Shown here: positions 35,067-46,783 of the stretch, piece by piece | How the letters are laid out: every line of letters starts with the position of its first letter | How positions within the stretch are numbered: the first letter of the stretch is position 1 | DNA from: Saccopteryx bilineata | Taxonomy: Eukaryota; Chordata; Mammalia; Chiroptera; Emballonuridae | Reading direction: 5' to 3' | NCBI RefSeq assembly: GCF_036850765.1 | Contig: NC_089494.1 | Coordinates: 62,242,309 to 62,306,308 of the forward strand | Length of the DNA stretch: 64,000 nt | Notes under the pieces: generated by a model | Told to the model about the DNA's origin: nothing | Seen by the model: only the letters and a program-made list of their open reading frames with translations | Database searches by the model: none | Program-made: the position numbers and the translations under genes

Positions 35067-36195
35067 TCAGTTTGTGGTTTTTTAGCAATGGGATGCTGGA
35101 TAGGAATGCTTGTGGAGAGGGGAGTTTGAGGCTGATGAGTCAAGAGAAAAAGGAGAGGACAGAAGAAGCGGGATCCTTGCAGTCATGGGGTAAGGGGCTA
35201 AGATGTGGAACATGGGTGGGGGACTGGCCTTCGGTAGATGCAGGAGTGCCTCTTTCACTGGCACAGAAGAAAGACATGGAATATGTGGGTAGACTGAGAT
35301 GCTTGTCTCAATGAAGTTGGAGTCAAAGCCATCAGCACAGGAGTGTGGAGAGAATAGGTTTGAAAGGGAAGTAGAAGTTTTTATCCAGCCTTCTTCAACT
35401 TGTCCTTCTGCTTTTGTTTATCTGTAAAGCAGGGTCCAGGGGCTAGCACAGAATCCTGGAAGCCTCTGTTTATTAACCCTTTAGTTATTGGATTGTGGGC
35501 AGGGGCAAGAGCACTTGGGGTTTGCGTCAACCCTCAATTACTTCAGAAGGATTCCAGTGTGTTACCCACGTGGACAGTGAGTGTCAGTCCTGAGGAAGTG
35601 AGCACCGCCTGACCCTCATGCTCCTGCTGTTCACCTTGCTCTAAGGACTAGGAAGTACTAGCACTTAAGGTCACTGCTGACGAGCTCTGCCTTTTATTTT
35701 TCTACAATTATAGACGGTCTGCAGCTCTAGCTCTCGGGAGGCCTGCTAAATCCGAGCAGTTTCTGTTTGAGCAACTACCCTTCTTCAGAAAAGTTTTACG
35801 TATGCTCTGTAGAGTAGCAGGCATGGCTGCTGCTATCAATGCTATAAAGGGAGTGGGAGGCAGCGGACGTGTAGCATTCTCAGCCTTTCGTTTCAATCAT
35901 TTGAAATCCCATGAAAGTGTAAGCAGGAGAGAACATCTTGAACTCTGAGGCTCTTGCCTGAATGGATGAACTAACCCTTTTTACTGATAGCTCCCTGACC
36001 CTCTGAGGACTCTCATCTTTAAATTCCAGTGCTCCTCTCACTGTAAACAAAGCCTCCAGTGCGCGGCTCTTCTGGTTCCAGCATGAGAACAAGCTTATTT
36101 GCTTTGGTCAGATTTTGTGTGTGATTTCAGCAATTTGGCCTATTGTACTTGTGTCATTTTGCAGTGAATTCTGGGCTCCTCAAGACATCATTCCT
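35067..36195. other. Unique intergenic sequence
   Basis: Mixed base composition. No repeat, exon or RNA gene that I can support. Confidence 0.5.
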
Positions 36196-36549
36196 GCCTG
36201 ACGCAGTGGATAGAGTGTCGGCCTCAGATGCAGAGGACCCGAGTTGGAAACCCCAAAGTCATTGACTTCATTCAGCATGGACTCATTGGCTTGAGCGTGG
36301 GGTTGCCAGCTTGAGCACATGGTCACTGGCTTGAACCCAAAGGTCACTGGCTTGAAGCCCAAGGTCGCTGGCTTGAGCAAGGGATCACTGGCTCAGCTGG
36401 AGCCCCTCAGTTAAGACATGTATGAGAAAGCAATCAATGAATAACTAAGATGCCACAATGAATAATTGATACTTCTCATCTCTCTCCCTTCCTATTTGTC
36501 TATCTTTGTTTGTCTCTCTCTGTCTCTCTCCCGCTCACTAAAAAAAAGG
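36196..36549 (+). mobile_element. Class C SINE
   Basis: Head shortened to gcctgacgcagtggatagag, losing the usual caggcggtgg part of box A. Modules ttgagcgtggggttgccagc, cactggcttgaacccaaagg. TSD catcattcct at 36186-36195 and 36550-36559. Confidence 0.92.
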
Positions 36550-36899
36550 CATCATTCCTTTTTCACTTGAAAATAGATTTAATGAAAAACTGTTAGGTTC
36601 TAGGAAAAGAACCTGTCCTGTGGCGTAGCTCCTACAAAGCCATCTATGATAATCTGGTTTAAGGTCTTAACCCAATTTAAAGGATATAACAAATGAAAGA
36701 CATTTCCTTTTCTTCTACATCCTTTGCATGGTAATGACCAGCTCAGGCACTGGGTACCAATGTCTTACATTTCACCTGCTAAAGCCTCCAAGTATCACAA
36801 ATATTGCTGATTGTTTACTCATAACTATCTCTCATACCAAACTCACCCCCTTTTCCTTGCTAACAAAATTTCAATTTTGTTCCACAGAGAGTGAGTGTG

Positions 36900-37345
36900 C
36901 CCAGTTCCAGGAAATGAGTCATCATTGGTTTGAACTCACCATGTAATCACTTTTCTCTGCTAGGGATAAGGATGGGCAGGTGAACCAGCTTTGACCAGTG
37001 AAATGTGAAGGGGTCTGGGGCGGGGCTAGGCCAAGATTTGGCGGAAAACATTGCTCCCTGATTAAACAGATGGAGACAAGAAGAGATAGCCACACTCTTT
37101 TTCCCCCTTCTGTGAAAACTTGAGGTGAATTCCAAAGCTCTCTGACATCATTTTTTTTTTAATTTGAAAATACATTTAATAACTATTTGGAAGTATGGGA
37201 AAGGAAAGCCCAGAAATGGTCCAAGAAGCATCCCTGTTGTTAGCCAATCCTGGAGCAGGCTCCCTCCAGACTCTTATTTTGTGCAAGAATTAAATATCCT
37301 CATCATTTAAGCCTCTTTAGTTAAGTATTCTGTTACTTGCAGGCA
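36900..37345 (+). repeat. Ancient interspersed repeat, unassigned
   Basis: Old, diverged. gaccagtgaaatgtgaaggg, gattaaacagatggagacaa and the end segment tattctgttacttgcaggca match a mammal-wide family whose name I cannot give with confidence. Confidence 0.45.
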
Positions 37346-38528
37346 AAAACCTCCAATCATGTGACTTCATAGAACTTACTTTGCTCAAGAGCATTTGTAA
37401 CACTCGATCCCGACTACACAAACAATTCATCTTCTGGTGGCTGTTAAGCCGTGGTCCCTACAAGTTTGCTTGGTATAGTTGAAGATCCAAGAGTACTGCA
37501 AAAGCAGTGTTTTAATTCTTTTGGTTTTCGAGCACCCTGGCTAACTGGAATAATATAAATAAAATGATTTTTCAATAACTAATCTTTAGAAAAGAGAATG
37601 TCAATATTCCCAAATAGCCATTTTAGAGTTTTCTTCTTCAAATTGTTTTTCACCTTTCTGGCTCAGAATTTGAGTTCTTCCTTGGGTCAGCCTTGGGAAA
37701 CTATTGGAAACCAACTGTAAACAGCCTCCACTATTGACCAAGGCGGTCACTGTGTGTGTGTCTATTGTTTTAATTGCTGCAAAAGCTTACCTGCGTTAGT
37801 AAAACCCCAAATAGTCTTCATTCTTTATGGCTGGCACTTCTTAACCTTATTTGTTTATAACTTCAGTATTTTATCCATTTTTGTTACTGGAGGCTTAAAT
37901 TTGTTCTGTTTTTAATACATTTATCACAGTCTTTCTCCTTCTCAATCCATTTATATATTTATACTTTGTGTTCCTGAAAATGTAGGAATGTGGCTAAACC
38001 TCATTTTGGGGACTCCTGGATCCCCAAATTGGCAGATGATAACACTGTCATGTATAGAAGTAACTACCAGATGTGCATTGAAAGTTGACCAAGTTTTCCG
38101 TTTTTTTCATAACTCTGTCTGAAAGTGAGGAGTTTGGGTTAAAACCAGCTCCAGAAAATCCCTGACATCTTGTAATAAGCAAAAGCAGTTATAAACTAAC
38201 ATTTGCTTAGAGCCTGAAGTAAACCATGCAACCAGCCCAAGTGGAGTGAGTACAACTCGCTTCACTCTTGAGTTGTAATTTTTAAGTTGGCCAAGCAGAC
38301 ATGCTATTGACAGTAGCTACAGGCTCATTTGCCAACAACATGAATTGGGGTGAGGCGTGCGAGAGGCAAAGGGGAGCGGAAAGAGGGACAAGAGAACAGT
38401 GACCAAGTTAGAAAATAAGTGCTTCCAGTCAGTCCAGCCCGTGCAGAATTTGTAGGCCAATGAGCATTTCCACAAGTGATTTATTGAACTTATTTTCAAA
38501 TTCCACATAGAGCACTGTGGGGCAGCTG
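37346..38528. other. Unique intergenic sequence
   Basis: AT-rich; contains a short (GT)n. No gene or repeat supported. Confidence 0.5.
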
Positions 38529-38883
38529 TGTTAGGTTTGCTCACAGGTTTACTGGCTGCAAGCAAATGGTTAGTGTGTGAGCACGTGGCAGAGGCACGTG
38601 TGCATAGCCTGTGTACGGCTCTGGGTGCTTCCCCTGGGCGGCGATTCTCCCAGAGCGCTTTCCCACGACTGTGAGGTGCAGTTTTTCTTGCTCCCTTGCC
38701 CTGACTGCGAATAGCGGGTTTTCCTTTGTTTATTAGCTCTTTCACTTTTGTTGTTTATTTGCTCACCTGTTTTTACAAGCCTCCAATAAACAGGAACAGC
38801 CTGACACTTTCTGGCTCCACAGTTTGTCTCCCGTCTGCCCGAATCCAATGTGGACCTGCCTGGCCTCGGCCACTGGCATTACA
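38529..38883 (+). mobile_element. Solo ERV LTR (about 355 bp)
   Basis: Begins tgttaggtttgctcacagg and ends cactggcattaca, a TG..CA LTR. Poly(A) signal AATAAA at 38785-38790. Its R-U5 part (gtctgcccgaatccaatg, acctgcctggcctcgg) matches the end of the LTR at 51818-52399. No gag, pol or env sequence flanks it. A clear target duplication was not found. Confidence 0.7.
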
Positions 38884-39065
38884 AGCACTAACTGCGTCAG
38901 ACGAGATGAATAATTTATCTCCTGCATCACTGGGGCAAAACCATTAGTGTTAAACTTGCTTATGGAATTCAGCAAGCATGTATGAGGCAGGCCTGTGTCA
39001 ATCACTAAGGACTATCATCCTCTTCAAACCTTGGCCTGTGGAGGAGGGGTTTCAAAGTTGCCTTG

Positions 39066-39453
39066 CACCTGACGAGGGTGTGGCGCAGTGGATAGAGTGT
39101 TGACCTAGGATGCTAAGGACCCAGATTAGAAACCTCGAGGTCACAGGCTTGAGCACAGGCTCACCAGCTCAAGCACGGAGTTGCTGGCTTAAGCCTGGGA
39201 TCATAGTCATGACCCTACTGTCGCTGGCTTGAAGCCCAAGATAGCTAGCTGGCTTGAGCACAAGGTCACTGGTTTGAACAAGGGGTCACTGGCTCAGCTG
39301 GAGCCCCTGGTCAAGGCACATACTGGAAAGCAATCAATGAACAACTAAAATGCCGCAACTACAAGCTGATGCTTCTCATCTCTCTCCCTATCTGTCTGTC
39401 CCTGTCTGCCCCCACTCTCTCTCAATCTCTCTCTTTTGCTAAACAAACAAACC
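39066..39453 (+). mobile_element. Class C SINE
   Basis: gtgtggcgcagtggatagag head, then modules gaggtcacaggcttgagcac and ctcagctggagcccctggtc. TSD core caaagttg at 39053-39060 and 39454-39461. Confidence 0.9.
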
Positions 39454-39461
39454 CAAAGTTG

Positions 39462-40223
39462 TCTCAATTGTACTTGCAGGATTTTAATTTATGAAGGTGG
39501 CTGAGTGACAATATGAAGAGGCTAATAGCATTGAGAGAATATTGTTATTACTTACATTTCCCAAGAGAAGGGAGCATGCCACACCACGCAGGGCCACATG
39601 GGGACACCCCGGTTTGGTTACAGCAGGGGTAGAGAGGGGAAAGCCTGGCTGGAACCTTGGCTGTGTTCCACAGGCAAGGCAGGGGAAACGGCTTAGGACT
39701 GGCCAGTTTGAATAATGTCAGCAGGCTCTGAACCACAGGCTGGTCTCTGTGCTACCAGGGATAGGTAGCACATAGCCAGAGTGCTTGGAAACCATACCAC
39801 ATACCAATGAGCGTGTGGAAAACCAACCACGTATCTATTCCAGGTTTTAATTTTAAAAATATGTAGTAAAGAAATTGACCTTGCTTGAAGAGAAGTCTGC
39901 TCTGGCCTTCACCCACAGCTTCTGGGATCAATCTGTCACATCTGAGAGGACTGTCTTTGTTGAGGGCACAGGTTAGCCACCTTGGACCTCAGGGTGGGGA
40001 ATGGCCTCTCCAGAAAGACAAGGTATATTTGTAATAAGCTCTCAGTGAGTTCTGTGAGTCCTTCCAATGAATTTATCAAACCTAGTGGTGATTTTGAGAC
40101 ACATACCCTCCCCCCCCAAATATCTAGCTGGTGTTAGAAATAAAGACAGTCTTAGGAACTGTGACCTGAACTTTTGCATTTGTCTAACTCCAGGCAAAAA
40201 GTATATACACATGCAAAAAGTAT

Positions 40224-40224
<1 letters not shown>
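39462..40224. other. Unique intergenic sequence
   Basis: No gene, RNA or repeat recognised. Confidence 0.5.
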
Positions 40225-40281
<57 letters not shown>

Positions 40282-40295
40282 GATAGATAGATAGA
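40225..40295. repeat. (GATA)n microsatellite
   Basis: About 17 tetranucleotide units with one interruption (agatgatag). It immediately precedes a class R SINE. Confidence 0.95.
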
Positions 40296-40324
40296 CCGAT
40301 CCGATAAATAGAAAGAAGGTATAG

Positions 40325-40725
40325 GCCCTGGCCGGTTGGCTCAGTGGTAGAGCGTCGGCCTGGTGTGCAGAAGTCCCGGGTTCGATTCCGGGCCAGGGCA
40401 CACAGGAGAGGCGCCCATTTGCTTCTCAACCCCCCCCCTACTTCCTCTCTGTCTCTCTCTTCCCCTCCCGCAGCCGAGGCTCCATTGGAGCAAAGATGGC
40501 CCGGGCGCTGGGGATGGCTCCTTGGCCTCTGCCCCAGGCGCTAGAGTGGCTCTGGTCGCGACAGAGCGACCCCCAGAGGTGCAGAGCATCGCCCCCTGGT
40601 GGGCAGAGCGTCGCCCCTGGTGGGCGTGCTGGGTGGATCTCGGTCGGGCGCATGCGGGAGTCTGTCTGACTGTCTCTCCCCGTTTCCAGCTTCAGAAAAA
40701 TACAAAAAAAAAAAAAAAAAAGAAA
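40325..40725 (+). mobile_element. Class R SINE
   Basis: A box tggctcagtggtagagcg, B box ggttcgattcc. The body contains a duplicated gggcagagcgtcgcccctgg segment, also seen in the 49.1 and 58.3 kb copies. TSD agaaagaaggtat at 40310-40322 and 40726-40738. Confidence 0.95.
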
Positions 40726-40738
40726 AGAAAGAAGGTAT

Positions 40739-41368
40739 TAAGTAAAAATGGAAAGTTCTCCCTTCTCTGGCTTCACCAGTTCCAATAATATTTATACATT
40801 TTCTGCATGAGTATAAACATATATACACACTTTACTTTTTTTTTATTATCATAAATGAGATTGTCCTCTATAGCCAGTTCTGAAACTTCCTTTTCTCCCT
40901 TGTGACGTATGAGTGGTCTTTGTTCAGCACACCTGCACCTACCCTTGTGCTCGTGGGTAGCCATCCCATCATTAGAAGAGAATCCAGTCTCAGAGTTCTT
41001 ACCTTAGAATAGGGCTGACACAGAATAAGCAAGCACTCTGTTTATTATGTATGTTTATTTAGCCAGCCCTCTGTTGTATACATTGCTATTTCTATTTTTT
41101 TTATTTCTAGCAAGTTTGTAATGAATATTCTTGAACTTGTACATTAACATCTAGGATAAACGCTTAGGAATAAAACTGCAGAGTCAAAGGGTCTGTCTAG
41201 TTAACGCTTTACTAGGTGTTGTAAAATGTCTTTCTAAATTGTTAGACCGATTTACATCCCTGCCCTTCATCTGTAATATGCCTGACTCCCCTTAATCCCA
41301 ATCCCTCAGCATTATCAAACTTCTTAGTCTTTGCCAATCTGATGGGGTTTTAAAATTGTACCTCCTTG
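40739..41368. other. Unique or old L1-like sequence
   Basis: Segments such as gaatattcttgaacttgtac and ttgccaatctgatggggttt recall old L1 sequence, but nothing continuous can be drawn. Confidence 0.35.
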
Positions 41369-41582
41369 CCCTGGCCAGTGGCACAATGGGTAGAGCGTTG
41401 TCTCAGAGCTCCGAGGTTGCCAGTTCAATCCCGGGGATGCCAGCTCCAACTTGAGGCCACTGGCTGCAGCCCTGGTCAGGGGGCTTATAAGAAGCAATCA
41501 GTGGGTGCACATCAGCGGAATGAGTTGATGCTTCTGTCTTTATCTCTCTCCCTTCTTCTCTCTCAAAAAAATAAAATAAAAT
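41369..41582 (+). mobile_element. tRNA-derived SINE, separate subfamily
   Basis: gccctggccagtggcacaat, ggtagagcgttgtctcagag, ggttgccagttcaatcccgg, ctgcagccctggtcaggggg, gaatgagttgatgcttctgt and tail aaaaaaataaaataaaat. It mixes a GCCCTGG head with a class C/B-like end. TSD aaaattgtacctcctt / aaaattgtatcttctt. Confidence 0.85.
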
Positions 41583-42194
41583 GAAAATTGTATCTTCTTG
41601 TTGTTCAGTTTGCCCTTATTTAATTATTGTGAGGATGGGTATCTTTTTTTATATTTTTACTCATTTACTTTATATTTACAGTGCTTTCTCTTCCAGCTGT
41701 TTAATTCATATGCTTTGATTTTCTATTTGATTTAAACAAACTTCCCGATGTCATTTGAAACTGATGTCTTGAATGAGAATCAGGCAAAATGAAAAGATAC
41801 CAGCATGCTTTTTCCAGCCAGCATTTTCAGAACATCATGATTTGCACTATGGTTTTCAACTTCCTTAAAAATAAAAAAATGAAAGGCAAAGCAAAATGAA
41901 GACAATAGGCTGGCAAGAGGTACTAATTTTCTCAGGTTGATTTAAGGCCTCTTGTTTGTTTATTCCTCTCAACTACATAGAAATCATTTCCTTTATTTCA
42001 GCTTATATGCACTTCTCCAGTATGAAAACCAGCCCACCAAGAATTGAATCTTTTTTACTCTTTAATTTAAACCAATTAATAAGTAAATATTATGTTAGAG
42101 CTCACCCTACATAAGTAGAAGTTGATGGCAAACTGGTAACTACTTTTGTGTGTATTGGTAACTTTTTGGATTACTCTACAAAAAGCAGGTTGAC

Positions 42195-42420
42195 TGGTAT
42201 GTTGCTCTAAAGACAGTCTTGCAGACAATAGTGTGGTGATTACCAGAGGTCAAGGAGGGTGAGGGAAAGGAGAAGAGGGGATAAATGGTGATGGAAAGAG
42301 ACTTGACCTGGAGTGGTGAACAGAAAATACAATATACAGAAGATCTATTATAGAACTATACACCTGCAACCTATATAATTTTATTAATCAATGTCACCCC
42401 AACAAATTCAATTTTTTTTT
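42195..42420 (+). mobile_element. LINE-1 3' UTR end
   Basis: gtggtgattaccagaggtca, aaatggtgatggaaagagac, acaatatacagaagatctat, cctatataattttattaatc, aatgtcaccccaacaaattc: the L1 3' terminus common in bats and related mammals. Heavily 5'-truncated. Confidence 0.8.
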
Positions 42421-42560
42421 TAAAAAAATTGATTGATTTTAGGGAGAGAGAGAGATAGAAACATCAATCTGTTCCTGTATGTGCCCTGACCAGGGGTTGA
42501 ACCTATATCCTTTGTGTATTAGGACAATGCTCTAACCAACTAAGCCACATGGCCAAGGCT
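42421..42560 (-). mobile_element. Class V SINE, antisense
   Basis: Complement of the Ves-like layout: tagaaacatcaatctgttcc, tgtgccctgaccaggggttg, caatgctctaaccaactaag, ccacatggccaaggct. Confidence 0.85.
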
Positions 42561-42929
42561 AAATTCAAAAAGATTTTAAAGATATAATCTTGATTTTCAA
42601 GTGAATTTCATAGTTTGCAAAGAACACGTGGGTCAACTCCTCAGAAATTTGATTTTTCCAAAAGAGAGAGATTCTAAAACATGGTCCTGGCCTTTCTTCA
42701 AATCTTCTTTTCTTTCAAAATTGACCTCTTGAGAACATCCCAAATGGGGCTTTTTGCTTTTCAACTGTACAGCCTCTTCCTCTCTTCCTTCCCATTTCTC
42801 AGAACTTGTAATAGTCAGTATCTGACTGTACACATACTGGCTTATTTCACATATATGTGTATCTCTGTCTCTATAATTGTTCCCTTGCTAAGTTGTAAAA
42901 CTCCTAGAGATTAGGTGCTCTATTAGTCA

Positions 42930-43366
42930 TATATTTCTATATACCAAATTACCCCTAAATTTAGCAGCTTAAAACCACAATAATCATTTATTATTTAGCA
43001 AAGTTTCTACATGCCAGAAGTTTGGGAGCATCTTAGCTGGGCTCTAGTCATCTAAGTAAAGGCTTGATTGGAGCTGGAGGACACGCCTTTAGGATGGTGT
43101 TCTCTCAGGGCTGGAAGACTGATACTCTGCAGTTTCTCACCAAGTGGACTTTTCTGTAGAGCATGTCAAGAATCCTTATGATGTGTCATCTAGCTTCACC
43201 TAAAGTGAGTGATCCAAGAGAGGGCAAGACAACAGCCACAATATCTTTTATGACCTAGCCTCGGAGGTCAGACATTCATCCCCCAATTTTCCTCTACAAG
43301 GGCATAAATACCAGGAGGTAGGAATCATGTGTAGCCATCCTGGAGGCTGACTACCATGGGGACCCT
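42930..43366 (-). mobile_element. MLT1 (MaLR) LTR, antisense
   Basis: aaattacccctaaatttagc, agcttaaaaccacaataatc, gctggaggacacgcctttag, gtgagtgatccaagagaggg, atgacctagcctcggaggtc, catcctggaggctgactacc: the complement of the MLT1 LTR in order. Solo and decayed. Confidence 0.8.
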
Positions 43367-43383
43367 GTCTCTTATTCATTCTT

Positions 43384-43465
43384 TTCTTTTTAAGACTTTT
43401 ATTTATTCATTTTAGAGAGGAGGAGGAGGAGGAGGAGGAGGAGGAGGAGGAGGAGGAGAGAGAGA

Positions 43466-43506
<41 letters not shown>

Positions 43507-43626
43507 GGGAGGAGCAGGAAGCATCAACTCCCATATGTGCCTTGACCAGACATGCCCAGGGTTTCAAACTGGTGACCTTCGCGTTCCAGGGTCAATGCTT
43601 TATCCACTGCGCCACCACAAGTCAGG
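43384..43626 (-). mobile_element. Class B SINE, antisense, with purine expansion
   Basis: Head complement ctttatccactgcgccacc. The CT tract is expanded to a pure purine run, (GGA)n then (GA)n, at 43414-43514. TSD ctcttattcattctt at 43369-43383 and 43627-43641. Confidence 0.93.
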
Positions 43627-44009
43627 CTCTTATTCATTCTTTACATAGATCAGAGATACTGGCATATGTATAATCATTTAAGAATCCAACTATGCAGAAA
43701 TACTGCAATGAATCAGGAAGCTGATTATTTTAATTATAACTGATGACATGTATATGTAAACAGACAAGTCTTAGGTCAGTTTACATGGGAAATATCTCTA
43801 AGACAGAGACTTGCATGCAAGAGGTTTATTGTGGAGAGCCCTGTGACTCACCACCCCTTGTGGGCACTGACGGCAGAAGGACTGGGGTCAGTGAGTTGGG
43901 GAATTACAGCCAAGGCCTCAGCTCAGGCCCAGGGGAGCTCTGGATTCATGGTGGCCCTCACTGTGTTAACACCATGGGAACTAGCCAATGATACCAGCCA
44001 GGGATTTTA

Positions 44010-44216
44010 TTTTATTTTATTTTATTTTTTAATTTATTCATTTTAGAGAGGAGAGGGAGAGACAGAGAGAGAGAGGAGAGACAGAGAGAGAGAAGGGGGG
44101 GAGGAGCTGGAAGCATCAACTCCCGTATGTGCCTTGACCAGGCAAGCCCAGGGTTTTGAACTGGCGACCTCAGCATTTCCAGGTCAACACTTTATCCACT
44201 GCGCCACCACAGGTCA
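44010..44216 (-). mobile_element. Class B SINE, antisense
   Basis: Tail (TTTTA)n, body gagacagagagagagagg, head complement ccactgcgccaccacaggtc. Perfect 20-bp TSD gataccagccagggatttta at 43990-44009 and 44217-44236. Confidence 0.96.
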
Positions 44217-44350
44217 GATACCAGCCAGGGATTTTAATCCCTGATTTGATTCCTGAGTCAGTTAGTGATCATTTACCAGCACACAAGTGATCTATTGAAT
44301 CACTTTCTCTGAGATACATAATGTAATATTTGAGCATTTTAAAATTTCTG

Positions 44351-44465
44351 AGCCCTGACCAAATGCTCAGTTGGTAGAGCATTGTCCTGAAACACCAAGG
44401 TTGCCAGTTTGATCCCTGGTCAGGGCACACATAGGAAGAGATCAATCTCTCTTTCTCTTTCTCTT

Positions 44466-44540
<75 letters not shown>

Positions 44541-44589
44541 CCTCCTTCCCCTCTCTCTCTAAAATTAATAAATTAAAAACTTTTAAAAT
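44351..44589 (+). mobile_element. Class V SINE with (CT)n/(CA)n expansion
   Basis: gccctgaccaaatgctcagt, tggtagagcattgtcctg, gtttgatccctggtcagggc, then a long (CT)n run and (CA)n up to 44539. TSD aaaatttctg at 44341-44350 and 44590-44599. Confidence 0.88.
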
Positions 44590-44711
44590 AAAATTTCTGT
44601 TAAATTTTACAGTAAAGAAGTGTGTTTAACTTTATGAAATAAGCATTTCCCAAACATATGACATGGTTATAAATTTTAGCTCACAGACTCAGGGTTTAAT
44701 TAGTTATTTAC

Positions 44712-45040
44712 GGCCCTGGCTGGTTGGTTCAGTGGATAGAGCGTCAGCTCAGTGTTGGGACCTGCTGGGTTCAATCCCTGGTCAGGACACACTTGAGAAG
44801 CAACCATCAGCTTCTCTTCCCCTCCCTCTTCCCCTTCTCTCTCTCTTGCCCTTCCACAGCCAGTGGCTTGATTTGTTTGGAGCATCAGAGCTGAGAACAG
44901 CTCGGTTGGTTGGTCTGAGGGTATTGATCTCAAGTGCTGATAACAGCTCAGTTATTTGAGCATCGCCACAAACAGTGGATCCTGATGGTCAGGACGTAGG
45001 TGGGAGTCTGTCTATCTCCTTTTCTTTCACTTAAAAAAAA
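44712..45040 (+). mobile_element. tRNA-derived SINE, rare class R-like subfamily
   Basis: ggccctggctggttggttca, gtggatagagcgtcagctca, gggttcaatccctggtcagg, then a class R-like frame with a different middle: ggcttgatttgtttggagca, ctgagggtattgatctcaag. TSD agttatttac at 44702-44711 and 45041-45050. Confidence 0.85.
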
Positions 45041-45478
45041 AGTTATTTACTGTTTGATTCTGATTCTGATTCCCTTTCTTTCAAATTGATGGGAGGAAAA
45101 ATATATATATAACCTCCCTCCTTCCTGGAATTATCTGACCATCCCTCACCCCTGGGTTGTGCCCCATTTCAGGAGGCAGGGAGGATGCTGCTCTGGTTCA
45201 CACTCATTGGTCCACCCGGGCACTGTTCAGATACCCTAAATCGTTGCCCACCCACCCTGCCAGGTCTGAGGTCCAGGCTAGCTTTTTTGTGATGCACTCA
45301 GAGTAAAGAAATCCTTATCTTTTAGGCAGGATGCATCCTTGTCTGCCCCATCACTTCCTGTTGCCTCTCAGGCCCGCTGCATCCATTCTGCCTGACTCCT
45401 GAGAGCTGCCGGCTCAGGCAGCCTTGCTGCTACTTCCCTTCGCAGACGCGCTGCTCCGGGTAACCACGGGGACAGGGC

Positions 45479-45680
45479 TCCTCCCTTCCTCCCCCCTTCC
45501 AGATCTCCGCCCTCCCTCTTTCCCCCTCTTCTTCCCTCCCCTCCCCTGCCTCCTCCTTCTCCCCCCCTCCTTCTCCTTCTCCCCTCCTCTCTTCTTCCCT
45601 TTCCTCCCCTCCTCTTCCCTCTCTTCTCCTCCTCCCTCTCCTCCCCTCCTTCCCTCCTGCCTCCCACTCCTCTCCCTGTC
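45479..45680 (+). repeat. Polypyrimidine tract
   Basis: A long C/T-rich block containing an uninterrupted 110-base pyrimidine run at 45549-45658. Not part of a recognised SINE. The 400 bases before it are unique. Confidence 0.95.
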
Positions 45681-45828
45681 CCACCTCAGAGACTTCCTTA
45701 ACTGGGGAGACTCAGCAGCGTTTTCCTAAGGACTTAGTTCAAATAACAAAAGCCAGAAAGGCTGGCTGTTTTGCTTTCGGCCCTAAAAGAAGCCTCTCCC
45801 AAGGCAATGAGACTGGTACTCTCTACCT

Positions 45829-46319
45829 CAGGGGTCCCCAAACTTTTTACACAGGGGGCCAGTTCACTGTCCCTCAGACCATTGGAGGGCCGGACTATTA
45901 AAAAAACTATGAACAAATCTCTATGCACACTGTACATATATTATTTTAAAGTAAAAAAACAAAAACAAAACGGGAACAAATACAATATTTAAAATAAAGA
46001 ACAAGTAAATTTAAGTCAAACTGACCAGTATTTCAATGGGAACTATGGGCCTGCTTTTGGCTAATGAGATGGTCAATGTCCAGTTCCATATTTGTCACCG
46101 CTAGCCGTAACAAGTGATATGACGCGCTTCCGGAGCCCTGACACGTGTGTCCTGCGTCACCAGAAGTAGTACTGTACGTGAGCGACACTGCGCACCCGCA
46201 TCCTGTGCTCCTCTCACTGACCACCAGTGAAAGAGGTGCCCCTTCCGGAAGTGCGCGGGCAGGATAAGTGGCCTCAGGGGGCCGCATGCAGCCTGCCGGT
46301 GGTAGTTTGGGGACCGCTG
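45829..46319. mobile_element. Non-autonomous hAT transposon, 491 bp
   Basis: Left end CAGGGGTCCCCAAACT; right end, complemented, CAGCGGTCCCCAAACT (15 of 16 match). An 8-bp TSD, ctctacct / ctctaact, lies at 45821-45828 and 46320-46327 with one mismatch. The interior has gggccagttcactgtccctc, gagggccggactatt and CpG-bearing segments (gacgcgcttccgg). No transposase frame. The preserved CpGs and ends suggest it is younger than the Tigger and Charlie relics. Confidence 0.92.
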
Positions 46320-46327
46320 CTCTAACT

Positions 46328-46783
46328 GCTTCAATGGAAAGAAAGTATGAACTTGGGAGAGTTGGGTGAACAAGCTCGTATCTAAAAATACCTTTCATTC
46401 TGTCACACCAGTTCGAACTTTAGAACAGTTTTGTGAAATACGGTTCGGGGACATTCTGGAAGTGGCTTCCCAGAAGCCTGCTGGATGCCAGGAGGGGCCA
46501 CAGGACAGCCTCAGGATGATAGTCCAAGTTAGGAAGTCCTGGCACCTGCCCGGGGCAAAGGTGCCAAAGTGCCGGAGGGGGGGGTGGCGATGATGGAATT
46601 GCCGTTGTCTGGACTCCAGAGTAACGGGCTGCTGAGGGTCCCTGGGGGAGCTTGCTGTTCTTAATGGCTTTTTGAAAATTTCTTGCCAGATGGCATCTTT
46701 GTCACTGCATTGTGTTCCTACAGGTACAGTTTCTGAAGGGCCGATGGCACTTTTGAAAAGGATCCTGATTCCCCCTGTGATCA
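46328..46783. other. Unique sequence
   Basis: Moderately GC-rich (gtgccggaggggggggtgg). An open frame on the minus strand (46395-46784) resembles no protein I know. Confidence 0.45.

Noticed and set aside
45424..45729. 101-codon frame rich in Pro, Leu and Ser
   Set aside because: Produced by the polypyrimidine tract; low complexity and no start context.
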